Shown here in pieces: positions 34,375 through 46,900 of a stretch of 64,000 bases of DNA; position 1 is the stretch's first letter, and each line of letters opens with the position of its first letter. The stretch lies in the NCBI GenBank assembly GCA_024349245.1, contig JALDNG010000103.1, positions 353,501-417,500 on the forward strand, read 5' to 3'. This stretch comes from Neodontobutis hainanensis. Taxonomy: Eukaryota; Chordata; Actinopteri; Gobiiformes; Odontobutidae. The translations under genes and the position numbers were made by a program. The notes under the pieces are model-generated. The model saw only the letters and a list, made by a program, of their open reading frames with translations, searched no databases and was not told the DNA's origin.

Positions 34375-37178
34375 GATCTTCAGTGATTTCCAGTTTCATC
34401 TGTCATTACTCAACTTTGTAACCATAGCAACGGCAAGCTGTAACAGACAACATGGAAAGAAATTGTGACACTTTATGATGGTGAATTATTTAAAGAATAT
34501 CAGACTTTACATTAATTGGATGCATACAAATTAAAAGAAATGGCCACGATGTTAAGCAGGTTAATCACTTTGGAGGCATGCGGTAGAACTAAATGTTTTT
34601 TTATTTCAGAGTTGTTTGAGCAGGTGTCGCTGCACTTTCCAGCTCAGGGGTTGTGAGGGTGACAAGACAAATGACTGCACACAAATGAGAAACGGAATGG
34701 TAAGATGTTTGGTAAATCTTCCACTCTGGAGGGGGTGTGTATCCATCGTCCTCAGTAATAATGTGGTTAGATAGCGCTGAGAGCCCGCCTCTGGTGGGGA
34801 CATTGTTGCAGGACTCAAAGACTATCAGGGGTTCATGGCTGAGCTGGTGCACTGGTGGGTCCTATTCACACCGCTCTCCTAATCTGTCCTGAGATCAGCC
34901 TTTTCTCTCCCACAAAGCCTTTTTCTAATTCTAACCTCAGTGCCTTGCAAGATATTTTCTCTTGTTAGACCACTTTAAATCAAAGTTTTAAATGTTGCTT
35001 TTGTATTTGAAGAAAAAACTGTTTTGGAGACAAAATGAATCAAATAAGAGCATCAAAATGAATGGACCAGGAGACCTAAGTGGTTGAAAAGCTCTTGTGA
35101 AAGTGATGGTTGGCTCCAAGAAGCCTGGTTCCCATTGGCTCCTTTTTAAAATATGTCCCAGTAACAACCAAATCCATATATTGGTCATTATCCCTGGCAT
35201 TACACTGCATTTGTTGAAATTCTATGGGCATAGTTTGTATCTATCTCTAGCTTTAGAATCTATGTTCAAAGTGAGCCAGACCCATTGTATTTGGCAGCGT
35301 GAGCATGTTCATATAGGCCTTGCACTCAGGTCAGCCTTGGGTCAGTCACACAGCTCTGGACACTGACTTAGAATGAGCCAACATGGAAAACAGAGCCAAA
35401 AATCTCCACAAATAAACGCTTGGTTGTTTCTGTAGTTTTATTCTGGTGTTACAGAGTTAACATTTAGAAATCTACGAGAGGCAGTGGGACAAACCACGGC
35501 TGTGTGCAGTCAGTCAACAAAGTGAGATGAGGTAAAAGGGCTACAGTGTTACCAGTCACAACACTGTTTTAAATGATTTTTGCAAATATATACTTACATT
35601 TACTAATATGTACAGAGCATAGAATAAATAATTATAAAAAAACATCAACTTTTAGAAATCCATAAAACAGAAAGAAAACTAGTTTGTACAAAACTTTGGA
35701 TTTATAAAACAAATTAGAACACAAGGACATGGTCCAGTCGGTGCACTGATATAAGATAGATTGAGCTCAAAGGAAATAGTTGTTGTTTTGTTTATTAAAA
35801 ATGAACTAAATATGAATAGGTTATGGCTGCTTTTGAGATGTTTTCGGTTGAAATAAATTCATGGGAAGCTTTGATTCAAATACAGGCCTGAGACGTAGCA
35901 TCACATAAGCTGTAAACAATTACTCCTCAACAATGCTGATACAGCAGTGAAATGGCACTTTGTCACAAACGTTTACCGTTTGTCTCAGTGGTTTAGTCAC
36001 TTCCCAAAAATAAATAATGTTTGAAATCAGGGGAAGCAGTAGAAATCATGTTTGGCCTGATGTTTAAAAAAAAACAACTAATAAAAATAAGAATCTAACC
36101 TGGGCTACGTTGTTAAACTGGGAATTACTGAACGTAACAATTAGTCAAAACTTCACATTTTGTTCAAACTATATAAAATATAGATTTCTTTCACAGAAAG
36201 AATCAATACAACAATATACAAACAACAACAACAACACAGAGAGACATACTGGGTGTAAAATACCTAGACATAAACATGCAAACACTTTAGCAGCATTAAA
36301 AGACAGGAGAATTGAGTGATGCTGCTTGTTTAGTTCAGGGAACAACAGAATCACCTCGGCAGGTTTTGGTCATGTTTTTACTGCATTTCAGAGCTTATGT
36401 TAAAGATTAGCTTGTTGTTAGTGTTTGTCCAGGGAATATAGTATCACTTCTACTGCTATATTTGTATCAATCAGACAGAACAATTGGGAATGTGGCTTTA
36501 ATAAATCGTTATTTCCCTCAAAACCAGTCACACAGCTAATACTGATAAAAATAAGAAATCATGCTTCATATTGCTCACGGCATCACAAGTGCTGACCTTT
36601 TGTAAATTAATTTACAGCCTTCCTCCGCACAATCTCTGGGAATTTATTTTGTCATCTTTGGTCATAACTTTCTCTGTTATTGAATCATTGTTATGTTGGC
36701 ACTGACAGTAGGCAAAACAATGACTGTCGAAGGACTGTGATGTCAACCAACTGCTGAAGTGTCGCTTAATGCTAACCAATTACTTTTGAGGTTGTTCATG
36801 TTCAATATAATCACTGTTAACACATTTAAATTGTTAGCCACATGGGCTATTTGTAAGAGTTGGGGGGCGTCCTAAGCCACCTTTATTCATTGCAGGATAT
36901 TCCCGTCTTTTTAATATCTTTCCTTGTCCTAAAAGTGTTGGCATTTTAAGTGGTCCTATCAGATCGAGAAGGCATAAGCATAAGTGGGACAACTCAGTAT
37001 TATTGTAAATGACATATAACATGTCACACTAGACGTCACACTTTTTACAGAACAGCAGGACACAGTATAAATAAGGTCAGTAGCTTACATTTCTGCTGTG
37101 TCACTCATGGAGCATAAACGGGGCACGTCGCTCAGATGGGAAATTAGAATTATCACGGAAAAGAGGAAAAAAAGGGGC

Positions 37179-37184
37179 TTTATT
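37179..37184 (-). terminator. Candidate wnt3a polyadenylation signal
   Basis: Minus-strand AATAAA about 740 nt beyond the wnt3a stop codon. Other AATAAA matches occur further out, so the choice is uncertain. Confidence 0.35.
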
Positions 37185-37920
37185 CTTCTCAAAATCAAGT
37201 GCACCAGAACAACTGTTTACAGATGGACAGCCATAAGGTGGATGACTGTTCAAAGATAATAAAAACAAATTTGTAATTATTAAAATATTTATCAGTCCAG
37301 TTTTCTTCTACCGTCTATTGTTTTCAGTTTGATAGATTTTCAGGGACAAATGTCGACAGGCTCATGTCTAAAATTTAAGCGGATCTTAGTGTATAGATAA
37401 TGTAAACAGTGTAATAACTACATTCACTCAGGTGCAAGTGCATTCCTACCCAAACATCAGTAGCATTTTCTACACTCATTCACACTGATAAGGTTAGTTT
37501 TCACGTACGTACGAGTTACCAGAAAGAATGCACGCTGAGTGCCTAATGTATGTTTTGTTGTAACATAATGGAAAGGTTGGAGCTTTACCATGAAAAAGTT
37601 AGCAGTGCAGTACTTTACTCAACAGTGTAACTAGATGGGATATTGAAAAAGCTTCACCAATATGGTGTTTGTCTCTTTGCCAACAGTCTTCTCCTACGTC
37701 AGTACATAAAAACTCTTTACTGGCTCATCCATCTCAGTAACTGGTAACTTTTCCAGTTGATTAAGGCAGACGACTCCTTTTAGCTTCAAAGCACAAGGAA
37801 ACAAAGCACTTGTGTCTGCCGCTGGTTCCCAGACAGACCGGACAGGTTTACAGTCTCCCTGGTCCCACTGGTCTTTGACATTTTGAAGAATACAAAGCAG
37901 AAGTGCCAGTCTACTTGTGT

Positions 37921-40900
37921 CTATTTGCAGGTGTGCACGTCATACACCCTGACGCACTCCTGACAGCTGACGTAGCAGCACCAGTGGAAAATACAGTGGC
38001 ACTTCTCTTTGCGTTTCTCAGTCCGAGTGTTGTGACCTCTGCCGCAGCAAAGGAGGTCGCAGCCGTCGATGCCGTGGGATGTCAGGTTGCACGCTCGGTC
38101 ACGAGTCCCGAAGGAGCCAGTCTGAGGGTTGGGGTCGCAGAAGTTGGGCGAGTTTTCGTAATAGACCAGGTCGCGCTCTGTGGGGGGTTTGAAGTAGTTG
38201 TACTTGGGTCTCAGTGTCTCGACCCAGCCTCGAGACTCGCGGTGTTTCTCCACCACCATCTCCGAGGCGCTGTCGTACTTGTCCTTCATGTAGTCCCCAA
38301 TCACTCTGAAGTCAGGTTGGGACCACCAGCAGGTTTTGACCTCACAGCTGCCCGACAAACCGTGGCACTTACACTTGAGGAACATGTTGTCATTCACGGA
38401 CTAGAGAAAAAAAGAAAATGGATTTGTATTGACGTGTAGATAAATGGTCTGCTATCAAAGAAATATGGAAAATGAAGGTTTGTTTGGTTCCTAGCCCAAC
38501 CTTTTGTAAGAATGTGAGGTAATAAGATAACCTTTTTGTTTCTATGGAGTATAAAGGAGCAGCCTTTAGACAATTGAGAGATACAAAAGTCCATCTATCC
38601 ATCCCTTTTCTTTTGCTTTTCTTGGGCCAGGTTTTGGGGGCAACAGTCTAAGAAGTGACATCCAGAGTTCTCCCTCCCCGGGCACTTTCTTCCACTCCTC
38701 TGGGGAATACTGAGGCATTACATTACATGTTTGGATCTACTATGTACATTTTTGCTCTTTCACTGTTTTTTTTTTTGGTTGCAAGGGTGAAAGAATAGTT
38801 TTATGGCTACTACAGCTTAGAATATTTAATATGATATAAACATAGAATAACAAATGCTCCTCACTATTCTTCCAGCCTCATTGTTGTGCCGGTTCATGGC
38901 CGAGCGTGCGTCCGGGCGGTTCTCCCTGGCATCAGCAAACTCCCGAGACACCATGCTGCCGAACTCCACGTCCTCACTGCAGCCGCCCCACTTCCAGCCT
39001 TCTCCGGGAGGGCCCTTGTGGCGCGTGTCGCACCCACAGATGGTGGCCGAACCCTCTGCACAGGCCCGGGTCACTGCGAACGCCACACCTGCCGATGCGA
39101 TGGCATGGACGAACGCCGACTCACGTGTGGCTGCGAAACAGAACAAGACACAGAGAACATTAGGGGCTATCTGTTATGACACATTACAAATGTTTCAGTT
39201 CTTTAAATTCTGCTAACCTCTGCTCTTTGAATAGTCCATAGAAAGTTTTTACAGCTTTTTAATTGAGTATTCTATAGTGTATATGACTGTTATTGATTTA
39301 ACTATAGGGCATAACCTGTCTACACAAGACTACCACAAACTGAGCTGTCAAGTGTGTCATTCTTGTTGAGAATTGGCTGTGGTGTCGAGGTTATGGAGAC
39401 GAAGGTGTTGCCCAGACTTCAATGGTCTTGTGTCTGAATTAGGCCAGCACCAAGGCCTCGGTCTGGGGCTCTGTCTGTCTGACATAGCTCAGTGGTGACT
39501 CAGAGGGATCAGGATCTTCCACTGAGATGAGAAGAAGAAACCCAAATGACAGGCCTATAATTAAGAGACTCAATTAAGCTTTTGAACTTTTCGGAAACAG
39601 CCTGACACCGGGGCAGGTCACGAACATAATGGACGTAGTAACCTATAACGCAATAAGGATTTTACTTTTAATCAACTTTTTTCAAGGTTTGAACTGCTCT
39701 TTTTTGGAGTGTATTGGTTTAAAAGGATGTATTAAGGGAGGTGTGCACGTATTGAGAGAAGTGGTGCTGGTCTATTTTTAAATCTAAAGAACAAGAACAA
39801 CACAGAGGACAAAAAGCAGTGAGCATAAAGCTGAGTGTATGAGCTCCTCCCATGCAGCAGGTTCCAACCAGTTTGAAGACAAAAGGGCATTAGAAACAAT
39901 GATGCAAGAGAAAAGGTCTGCTGGCATCTTCCACCACCCATCCACTGTATGCTCTGTGGGTTACCAGTGTTCACTCTCGAGCTAAAACAATGAATGGTCA
40001 GAGGTGGAAAGCTATAGTAAGTAATTAATAGTTCTGTTACTGTACTTGCCTTTCTAGTAGAAACAGTTAAATCAAAAATAACCAAGCAAAAAATGCCAGA
40101 ACAAAAAATGCCAGAACAAAACTTGCCGAAGAAAACATATAGACCATGCTTGACTAAAACCTCTTAGGCCCGAACGCTTTCTGGGAAACCCCTCAGAACT
40201 GTGACTGGTTAAAGAGTAAAACTACATAGAACTATTGGACTAATCAACTTCTGTTTTGAATCTTTACAATTATTTGTAAAGTCAGAAGACATTTTGCTGC
40301 ACGGATACTGATTCTGCATTGTGTCTGTGTTGTTGTGTACTGATTACTGATGCAAAGGTCAGAACTAAAGGTCAGTTCTATGACTACAACTTCAGAAGTG
40401 AGGAGGCGTAAATGTAAACAAAATTGATTACCAATTACTTTACTGTTCTGTAAAGTGGGCTAAAACCACAGTCCAAATTACCAGCTAAGGCCCCTATCAC
40501 ATCTGGCACTAAAATCGGGACAGAATAATCTAACTAATGTGGTCAGTGTATTCTGAGCTTTATGAAGCATTAACATCAGAGAGTCATCAGAAAGTGACTT
40601 GTACAGTGGTTTACAGTTATTCTAACACTGCAAAACAAGAGGCCCTGTAATTACTGTGTGTGTCCATACTGAAGTTTGACCCACAAATCTCTGACTTCCT
40701 TTTCGTGTTTGCATGTAGTGGATGGACATTGTTTTTTACCTACTCACAGCCCTCTTAATTGGAGACTGGCGTTTTAGTTGTTAGTTTTAAAGTTCTTCTG
40801 TTTTAAAAGAATGAACTTAGAATTAAACATCTCTACAGAAATAATATTTTTTCCTGGAAGATCATGGGTCACATTCTTGAAGCATCCTTATGTCTTTAAA

Positions 40901-43900
40901 ACTAGAGTCCCATAACAAAGAATGTACTTTGCTTTAACAATATTAAAAGAATGTGTTTCCTTTAGTAACTATAGCACCTATTACCCAGCTCCATGTAGCA
41001 GTGTGTCTAAAGGGCAGTAGCTGTCTAATAGCAGTCGGTTGATTTACTTCGCCTTGAAACACCAGCTTGTGTATTAGCTGCTCATCTTTTCTTGGTTTTA
41101 CGACCCGTTTATGGGGTTTCGAGACACTTTTCCTACGACGCGGCTAAACCCTGCCAGACCCTGTCAGGCCAAGTGGTCCCTACAACCTGCTGGGGGGCTC
41201 AATCCCCTATTGTGCTGCCACTGTCACGCTGCGTTAGCCCCACAATGGGCCCAGATATTTTATATGAAATTTGCCCTGGCCGGTGATTAGTGGAGACCAA
41301 GTTAAGTCATAGCAACAGAGAACTATGCATTGGCCGGACCCCGCTTGTCGGCAGACGGGGAAATCCCTATTCAAATGGTTTAATAAAACAATCTAAAGGG
41401 CGTGTGAATGGGGAAGAGCACTTTTTCTTTCACTTAATCTCATAGCTGCAAAGATATTGTGTTCGAAGCAGCACCCAGCGGGAAGTGGGGCTAAGGTCCC
41501 CCCATCAACTCCATTTACCACATCCCTTCTTTCTCTTTAGGCCAGAGTTAATGATATACCGGTGTGCCAGAGTGCCTCCCCCAGCACGGACAGACACATG
41601 TCTCATGAAAAGCTTAGGGCTCCCAGCCCATCCTCAACAGTTACACTTTCTCATCCTCCGGTCACAGGTCGCAACCCACATCCCCTGACCTCTGGTTAGC
41701 GTTGGAGCTGCCCAGACACTTGTTTTCATTTAAAACAACACTATAACTTCTGCCGAAAAATATACATTTAAATGGTTTCTTGACATAAAACAAGATAAAT
41801 AACTCCTCTTGGGCCTGGTTCATTGTATTTTCTAAATAACTTTGAGTAATGGGAAAAATTAATCAAATAAAATATTTTTAAAAAGGTAACCATTGTGAGT
41901 TTGGAGCTGTATTTATCTTCATTGGCTTTTTTGGTGTCCACACAGCCTAAAAGGTTGCATTGTGAAGCTTTAAAATAAAAGCTAATTAAATTGGAAACAA
42001 AATGTTGGAATGTTGAATTTAGTCGGTAACTAGTCCCAGTTAATATTCTGGTATCCCATGCCATTTTCTCCAATCTGAGGCAAGAACTCCTCAAACAGGA
42101 CATCTGCAGGTGGCGTAGGTGAGCATTAGCAGCAGGCACGCTACACTAGTGATATGGATAGTTGTCAGCTCAGTAGGTTTAGGTTTGTTGTATGATTTTA
42201 TTGCTCATACTAGATTGAGGTTAATGGGCTTCATTACTTTGGCCGATGGTGAAACACTTAACTGGATCAAAAAACTGAAAAGCAACACTACCTAACTTTA
42301 TACAATTTGCACAAACTACTGTGCAGCAAAAACACATTGAGTTGTTATGTCTCAATAAATTTGCTACTTTTCTTCTTCAATTTGACCTCTTTCATAAACT
42401 GTTCATGTGGCAATACTTCAAGGTGTGAACAGAATATGAAAACATGACTAATGATTTATGGCAGAACTAGCCAGAGGCGATAGAAACCAGCTAAAGCTGA
42501 CTTTGGCCTTGCCCCATATGCAGTATGTCACAGGGCCTTCCTGCAGTATCAAACTCATTTGAATGTAATGGTTTCTAACCCTAACCCGCACAGGCCTGTA
42601 CCTGTACGGCTTGTAACACCTGTAAAACGATGACCGTCTACTTTTCTGGAGCGACATTCCCTTCACTAATTCTATCATATGAGTCATAAAGTTCAGCCTG
42701 ATTATAGCCGTATAGTTGGTAGGTGTTCAGTAAATACCTCAAACTCTGTAAGAGCTCAGGGATTGGCTTGTGGACTGAGAACACCTGCACAGCTTTCTAT
42801 TGCCTTTCATCATGGGCAGATTCCAGCAGTGCATGTTTTGACACTTTAGTTAATGTAAATTAATGAGTGCTGACGCAGACGTAGCCTAAAGGTAGGGCCA
42901 GTGCTTGGGGTGTGGAGAGAAGCAAAGATACAAGAGCATGTGGCAGAGCCCAGGAGAAGTAAGAGACAGCACACTTTAAAGGCTGGGACTATTTCTTTTA
43001 AACATAAATGTTTAATGAGATCATGGATGTGTGTGTGTTTTGGAATAGTTATGGTTCCTATGAACAATTTTAAGCAACTACTAAACCTTTTTAGTTTTAC
43101 TAAACTTTTTATTAGTTCTGTACACTATTGCTGCTGCAATGGCAAATGGAGCTGGAAAAAGTTATTTTCTGTGAGACTGTGAGTAAGGAAATACAGAAAG
43201 TTCTACAAATATGTAAAAAGTTGCATTGTACCCTCATTTCAAATGTCTGCACCCTCACTTTTGGACTTAAAGTTTAAATGAGAAAAGTTGGGCGCTTGAA
43301 AGTGAATGGCAATGCATTTACTTGCTGGTTAATTTTCTTGCATGCATTGTGCCAGGATCTGCACCGGATCCTAAAGGACACTGTAATTTAACCTGTAAGA
43401 AATTTTGTTATTCAAAATGAAGGCGTTATTCTATGGCACTCCTTACATTCAGTTACTCAAACCAACCAACTAGTTTGCTCTTTAAAGACTATTTCTTATC
43501 CTCATTTACCTAGAAACACTGATTCGAAGGTATGAGGGGCTGGGTTAGTAAAAGTCGATCTACTGAACTAAGCCTCTAAGTCAATAAAGCAGCTTTCTCT
43601 TCCTTTTACCTCGGCCTTAAAAGACAGGAAGAATCCAACACACAGCTCAGACAAACAGACACCAGCGAGGACAATGGCGCTTTAGCACAGACAAACCCCT
43701 AGCATCAATCACAGCCAATGAACAGGGAACCCTCTCGGACTAAGCCCTATCAAAGGCCCGTTAGCTCCAGAGTCACTTCTCCTCAGCTTCAGACAAAAGC
43801 ACTTAATCCAGCCACTTTGACCTCTCACATTATTAAGGGCCTGAGTGACCTTAATCCAATCAAAATGATTTACTGAAGCCCAGTAGCGGCCTCCCCTTTC

Positions 43901-46900
43901 CACTCACTAACCCACAATTTAGGGATGTGCTGGCATTTTGCACCACAATGGGGTTTAAAGTGAGAACCCCTATCGTTAGCCACCTACTTGAGCTCAAAGC
44001 GCCTCGACGAACTGAGTTTATTAAAAGCAATTGGCCTCCCTGACCTCTAACCCCCTGTGTCTATGGTTAAGGGTGGAACGCTCATTTCCCTCTTAGAAAC
44101 ATAACAAACCACCAAAAATATTATTATACTATAATGCACAAATTAGTATTGGTCTGAGAATTGATTAGCAAGTAGCATATAAATCTATAAAGTAAAATGC
44201 AAGGATAATCACTGAGTCTTTTGGAAATGAGCAGCATCTAATAATGTAGTAAAATATTATTTACTGTATATAGTATATGCAAGTATATTAAACTTAATCA
44301 ACCAAATAAGCCCATCATGTTAATCAAAAATGGTACAAATGAATTAGACCCTTCTACAAGTGACAGCATCAAAACTTGTGCACACAAGACGTCAATGAAA
44401 GTACCAGACTTTTCTACTTGATTCGTTTTAACAAAGGAGCAAAACAGTAATTTAGACCTAAAATGCTCCAGTCCCCTGGGATTTATTTCTATGTGCAATC
44501 ACAGTTTCTGGGGAGGCAGATTTTAGTATAATGTTAAAATAAAAGGACAATTGTAAGAAGGTCCTGGGTTTGATCCCAGCCAGGGCAAGACCTCTATGTG
44601 TTGAGTTGGTGTTTGCGTAGGTAACCTCCGGGTGCTCTGCTATCCCCTGACACCAAATTTTTTTATTGAGATTTGTGTTGCTGGTGGGCCTTTTCTGGTT
44701 AAACAAATGGTGAAATAAGAGTTTCTATATTTCTGATATTTAGTTAGCATTAGCACATGGTAGTACATAGTTGCATTTTCCCTTTTCTTTGGTTGCATTT
44801 CACCTGCAGTTGAAAAAATCTGCTCTGTGTAACACAATCCAGGTCAGGTGTATTTTCAAAGTAGGTTCTTTGCTGCAACTTTTCGAATGTTCTGTTACTT
44901 TCTCAAAGGTTGAATTTATATACATTTGTTCTTTTGAATTATTATCATTTTATAAGCCAATCTATAAAACAGTATGTAGAATTTATATTAATTTATTGCC
45001 TTTAAAGGGTAAAGGTCAAAAGGGTTTATACTTAGGCATTTGTGGGAAATCTATTTCTTAGTTTAGAATGGTTTCAGTAGATAAATATTTTAAGGCAAAA
45101 TAACTCTCACCTCTGCAAAACTCATCTATAAAAGGTGCTCCTGTTATGATATTAAAGTATTAAGTATATTATGTTTTGTCTTGATTGTGCATTGTACTGT
45201 GGGGATTTCTGCACTGTGAGCCCATGATTACAGCTAAATTCACATAAGGCCAAGTCCTAATACATCATCTGTAAATTGAATGGGAAAAATGTGTTGTGAA
45301 GACCTCCATAAAGTCTGCAGTAATGCGCCTCAGATGAACATACGGCAAAACAATCACAGGGGATTCCCTCCTAAAGAAAACTCCAACAAGACTCAACTCA
45401 CTCTCTCCACTTAATTGTGTACATTATTTTGCCGCTCAGCACTCGCTTGCTCCAAAGTCTATTTAAACAAGGATTTGAATGAGCAAAATGAATGATGCAC
45501 GCGGGGAGTGCAGCTTTTCAAATGCAAATACAAGACATGGTGAATATTGAAATGCTAACACAAGCTTTTTCCAGTTGTTATATAAAAGCAGTTTGGACCT
45601 AAGAAGAATAGTATAAGAAAAAGTAAGTTATATACAGAAGGTTGTGATTGGGCTTAGTATTTTTTGTATCAAACAGGGAAATTCCTTACCTTTGTCTAAG
45701 ACCGGTCCAAAAATGGCCAGATTGTTGGTGACCGTGGTGCAGTTCCAGCGCCGGCCTCTGAACTGGTGCTGACACTCCTGGATTCCGATTTTGACCCCTT
45801 CGGCCACGCTTGGCATGATCTCCACGTAGTTTCGACAAAACCGCAGCTGTTTGGGCACCAGGCCTGGGATGCTGCCACAGAGGATGGGTTGAGTGCCCAG
45901 CGACGAATACTGCTGACCCACTGCTAGTGACCTATAACAATGAGAGAACATGATTTGTTGGAAATCTCCCAAAATATCCATCTAAATGACATTGTAGCAG
46001 CTTTGGGCATGAAGTGGGGTACACCGTGGACAACCCACAGTTAATTGCAGGGCTAAGGCTAACAAGGCTAAATGAAACAGAAACCATTTGCTCTCACATT
46101 CATTTACTCTGGGCAATTTGAATGTCTTTTGGCAGTGGAAAGAGTCTGGAGTGTCTCGAGAGAACCCATACTAGCACGAGGAGAACTTATAGGGGGTGTT
46201 TATTCAATGCCAAAATGCAGACACTGGTTGAGTTTCCATGGATAAGTTCAGCTGTCGAGAACATTGTAGTATGTCTGACAAGCTATTGGGGCACTGTAAA
46301 CCCTGCAATTGCAAATGCTACATTCATTATTACACAAGAAAAAGTAAATAAATAAAAAAGCAGTGCTCTCAAACTCTAAAGGTTCGCAGTCCTCCAGGTC
46401 ATCTGAAAGAAAGGTTTAAAGCAAAGGCATCTGGACTTAGTGAAGTAGTGAAGACATGTTGTCTCTTATTCCAAGAACAATGTGGTGTGTTAAAATTATA
46501 ACATTTGAGGAGGAAACTTCTGGTGAAATATTGTCAATGTAAAACAGCATTGAAAAATCACTCTGTCTTTGAACGCAGACAAAGTGGAAGACCCATTTCC
46601 CTCATCTGTATAATTTGACGTCTGCGTTGTTTGTTTATTTGCAGTATCACATGTTACTATTACTTGTCCCTCCTTTATCCCTTCACCTCCCCCTGTGGCC
46701 CACACCTGGCCTTTGTGCCGATTGAAATTGCAGCCTGCCACCTCAGGAGCAGCCAGCGTTTGGTCTGAGATGAAAGTGTGCACTGCATCCCAAGGTCTTC
46801 ATAGACTTTAGGCTGACAACTGCAAACCTACACCGTGTTATTAAGTGTCCGTGCACTTAAACAGGCCGTCAGCTTAGGCTAATGAGAGTGTAAACCCCAC

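Larger units (their letters stand above)
22206..37178. other. 15-kb gene-free interval between arf1 and wnt3a
   Basis: No multi-exon gene, RNA gene or long open frame with recognisable content was found. The background is AT-rich. It is broken by GC-richer, repeat-free islands, clearest at about 25.6-26.2, 28.1-28.4, 30.44-30.86, 32.15-32.35 and 33.77-33.99 kb. It also holds one SINE (34161-34374), a perfect 18-bp hairpin (28542-28581) and a CTCF-like motif (26114). It lies 3' of wnt3a, so long-range regulatory DNA is a reasonable but unproven reading. Confidence 0.6.
39131..45689 (-). other. wnt3a intron 2
   Basis: About 6.6 kb with no exon of another gene recognised. A short tandem repeat (16-bp unit CAAAAAATGCCAGAA-type, about 2.5 copies) lies at 40084-40127 and a SINE remnant near 44.56 kb. 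GC-richer islands occur at about 41.09-41.36 and 43.64-44.07 kb, candidates for regulatory DNA. Confidence 0.7.

Noticed and set aside
37903..38439. 178-codon plus-strand open frame
   Set aside because: It is the antisense shadow of wnt3a exon 4.
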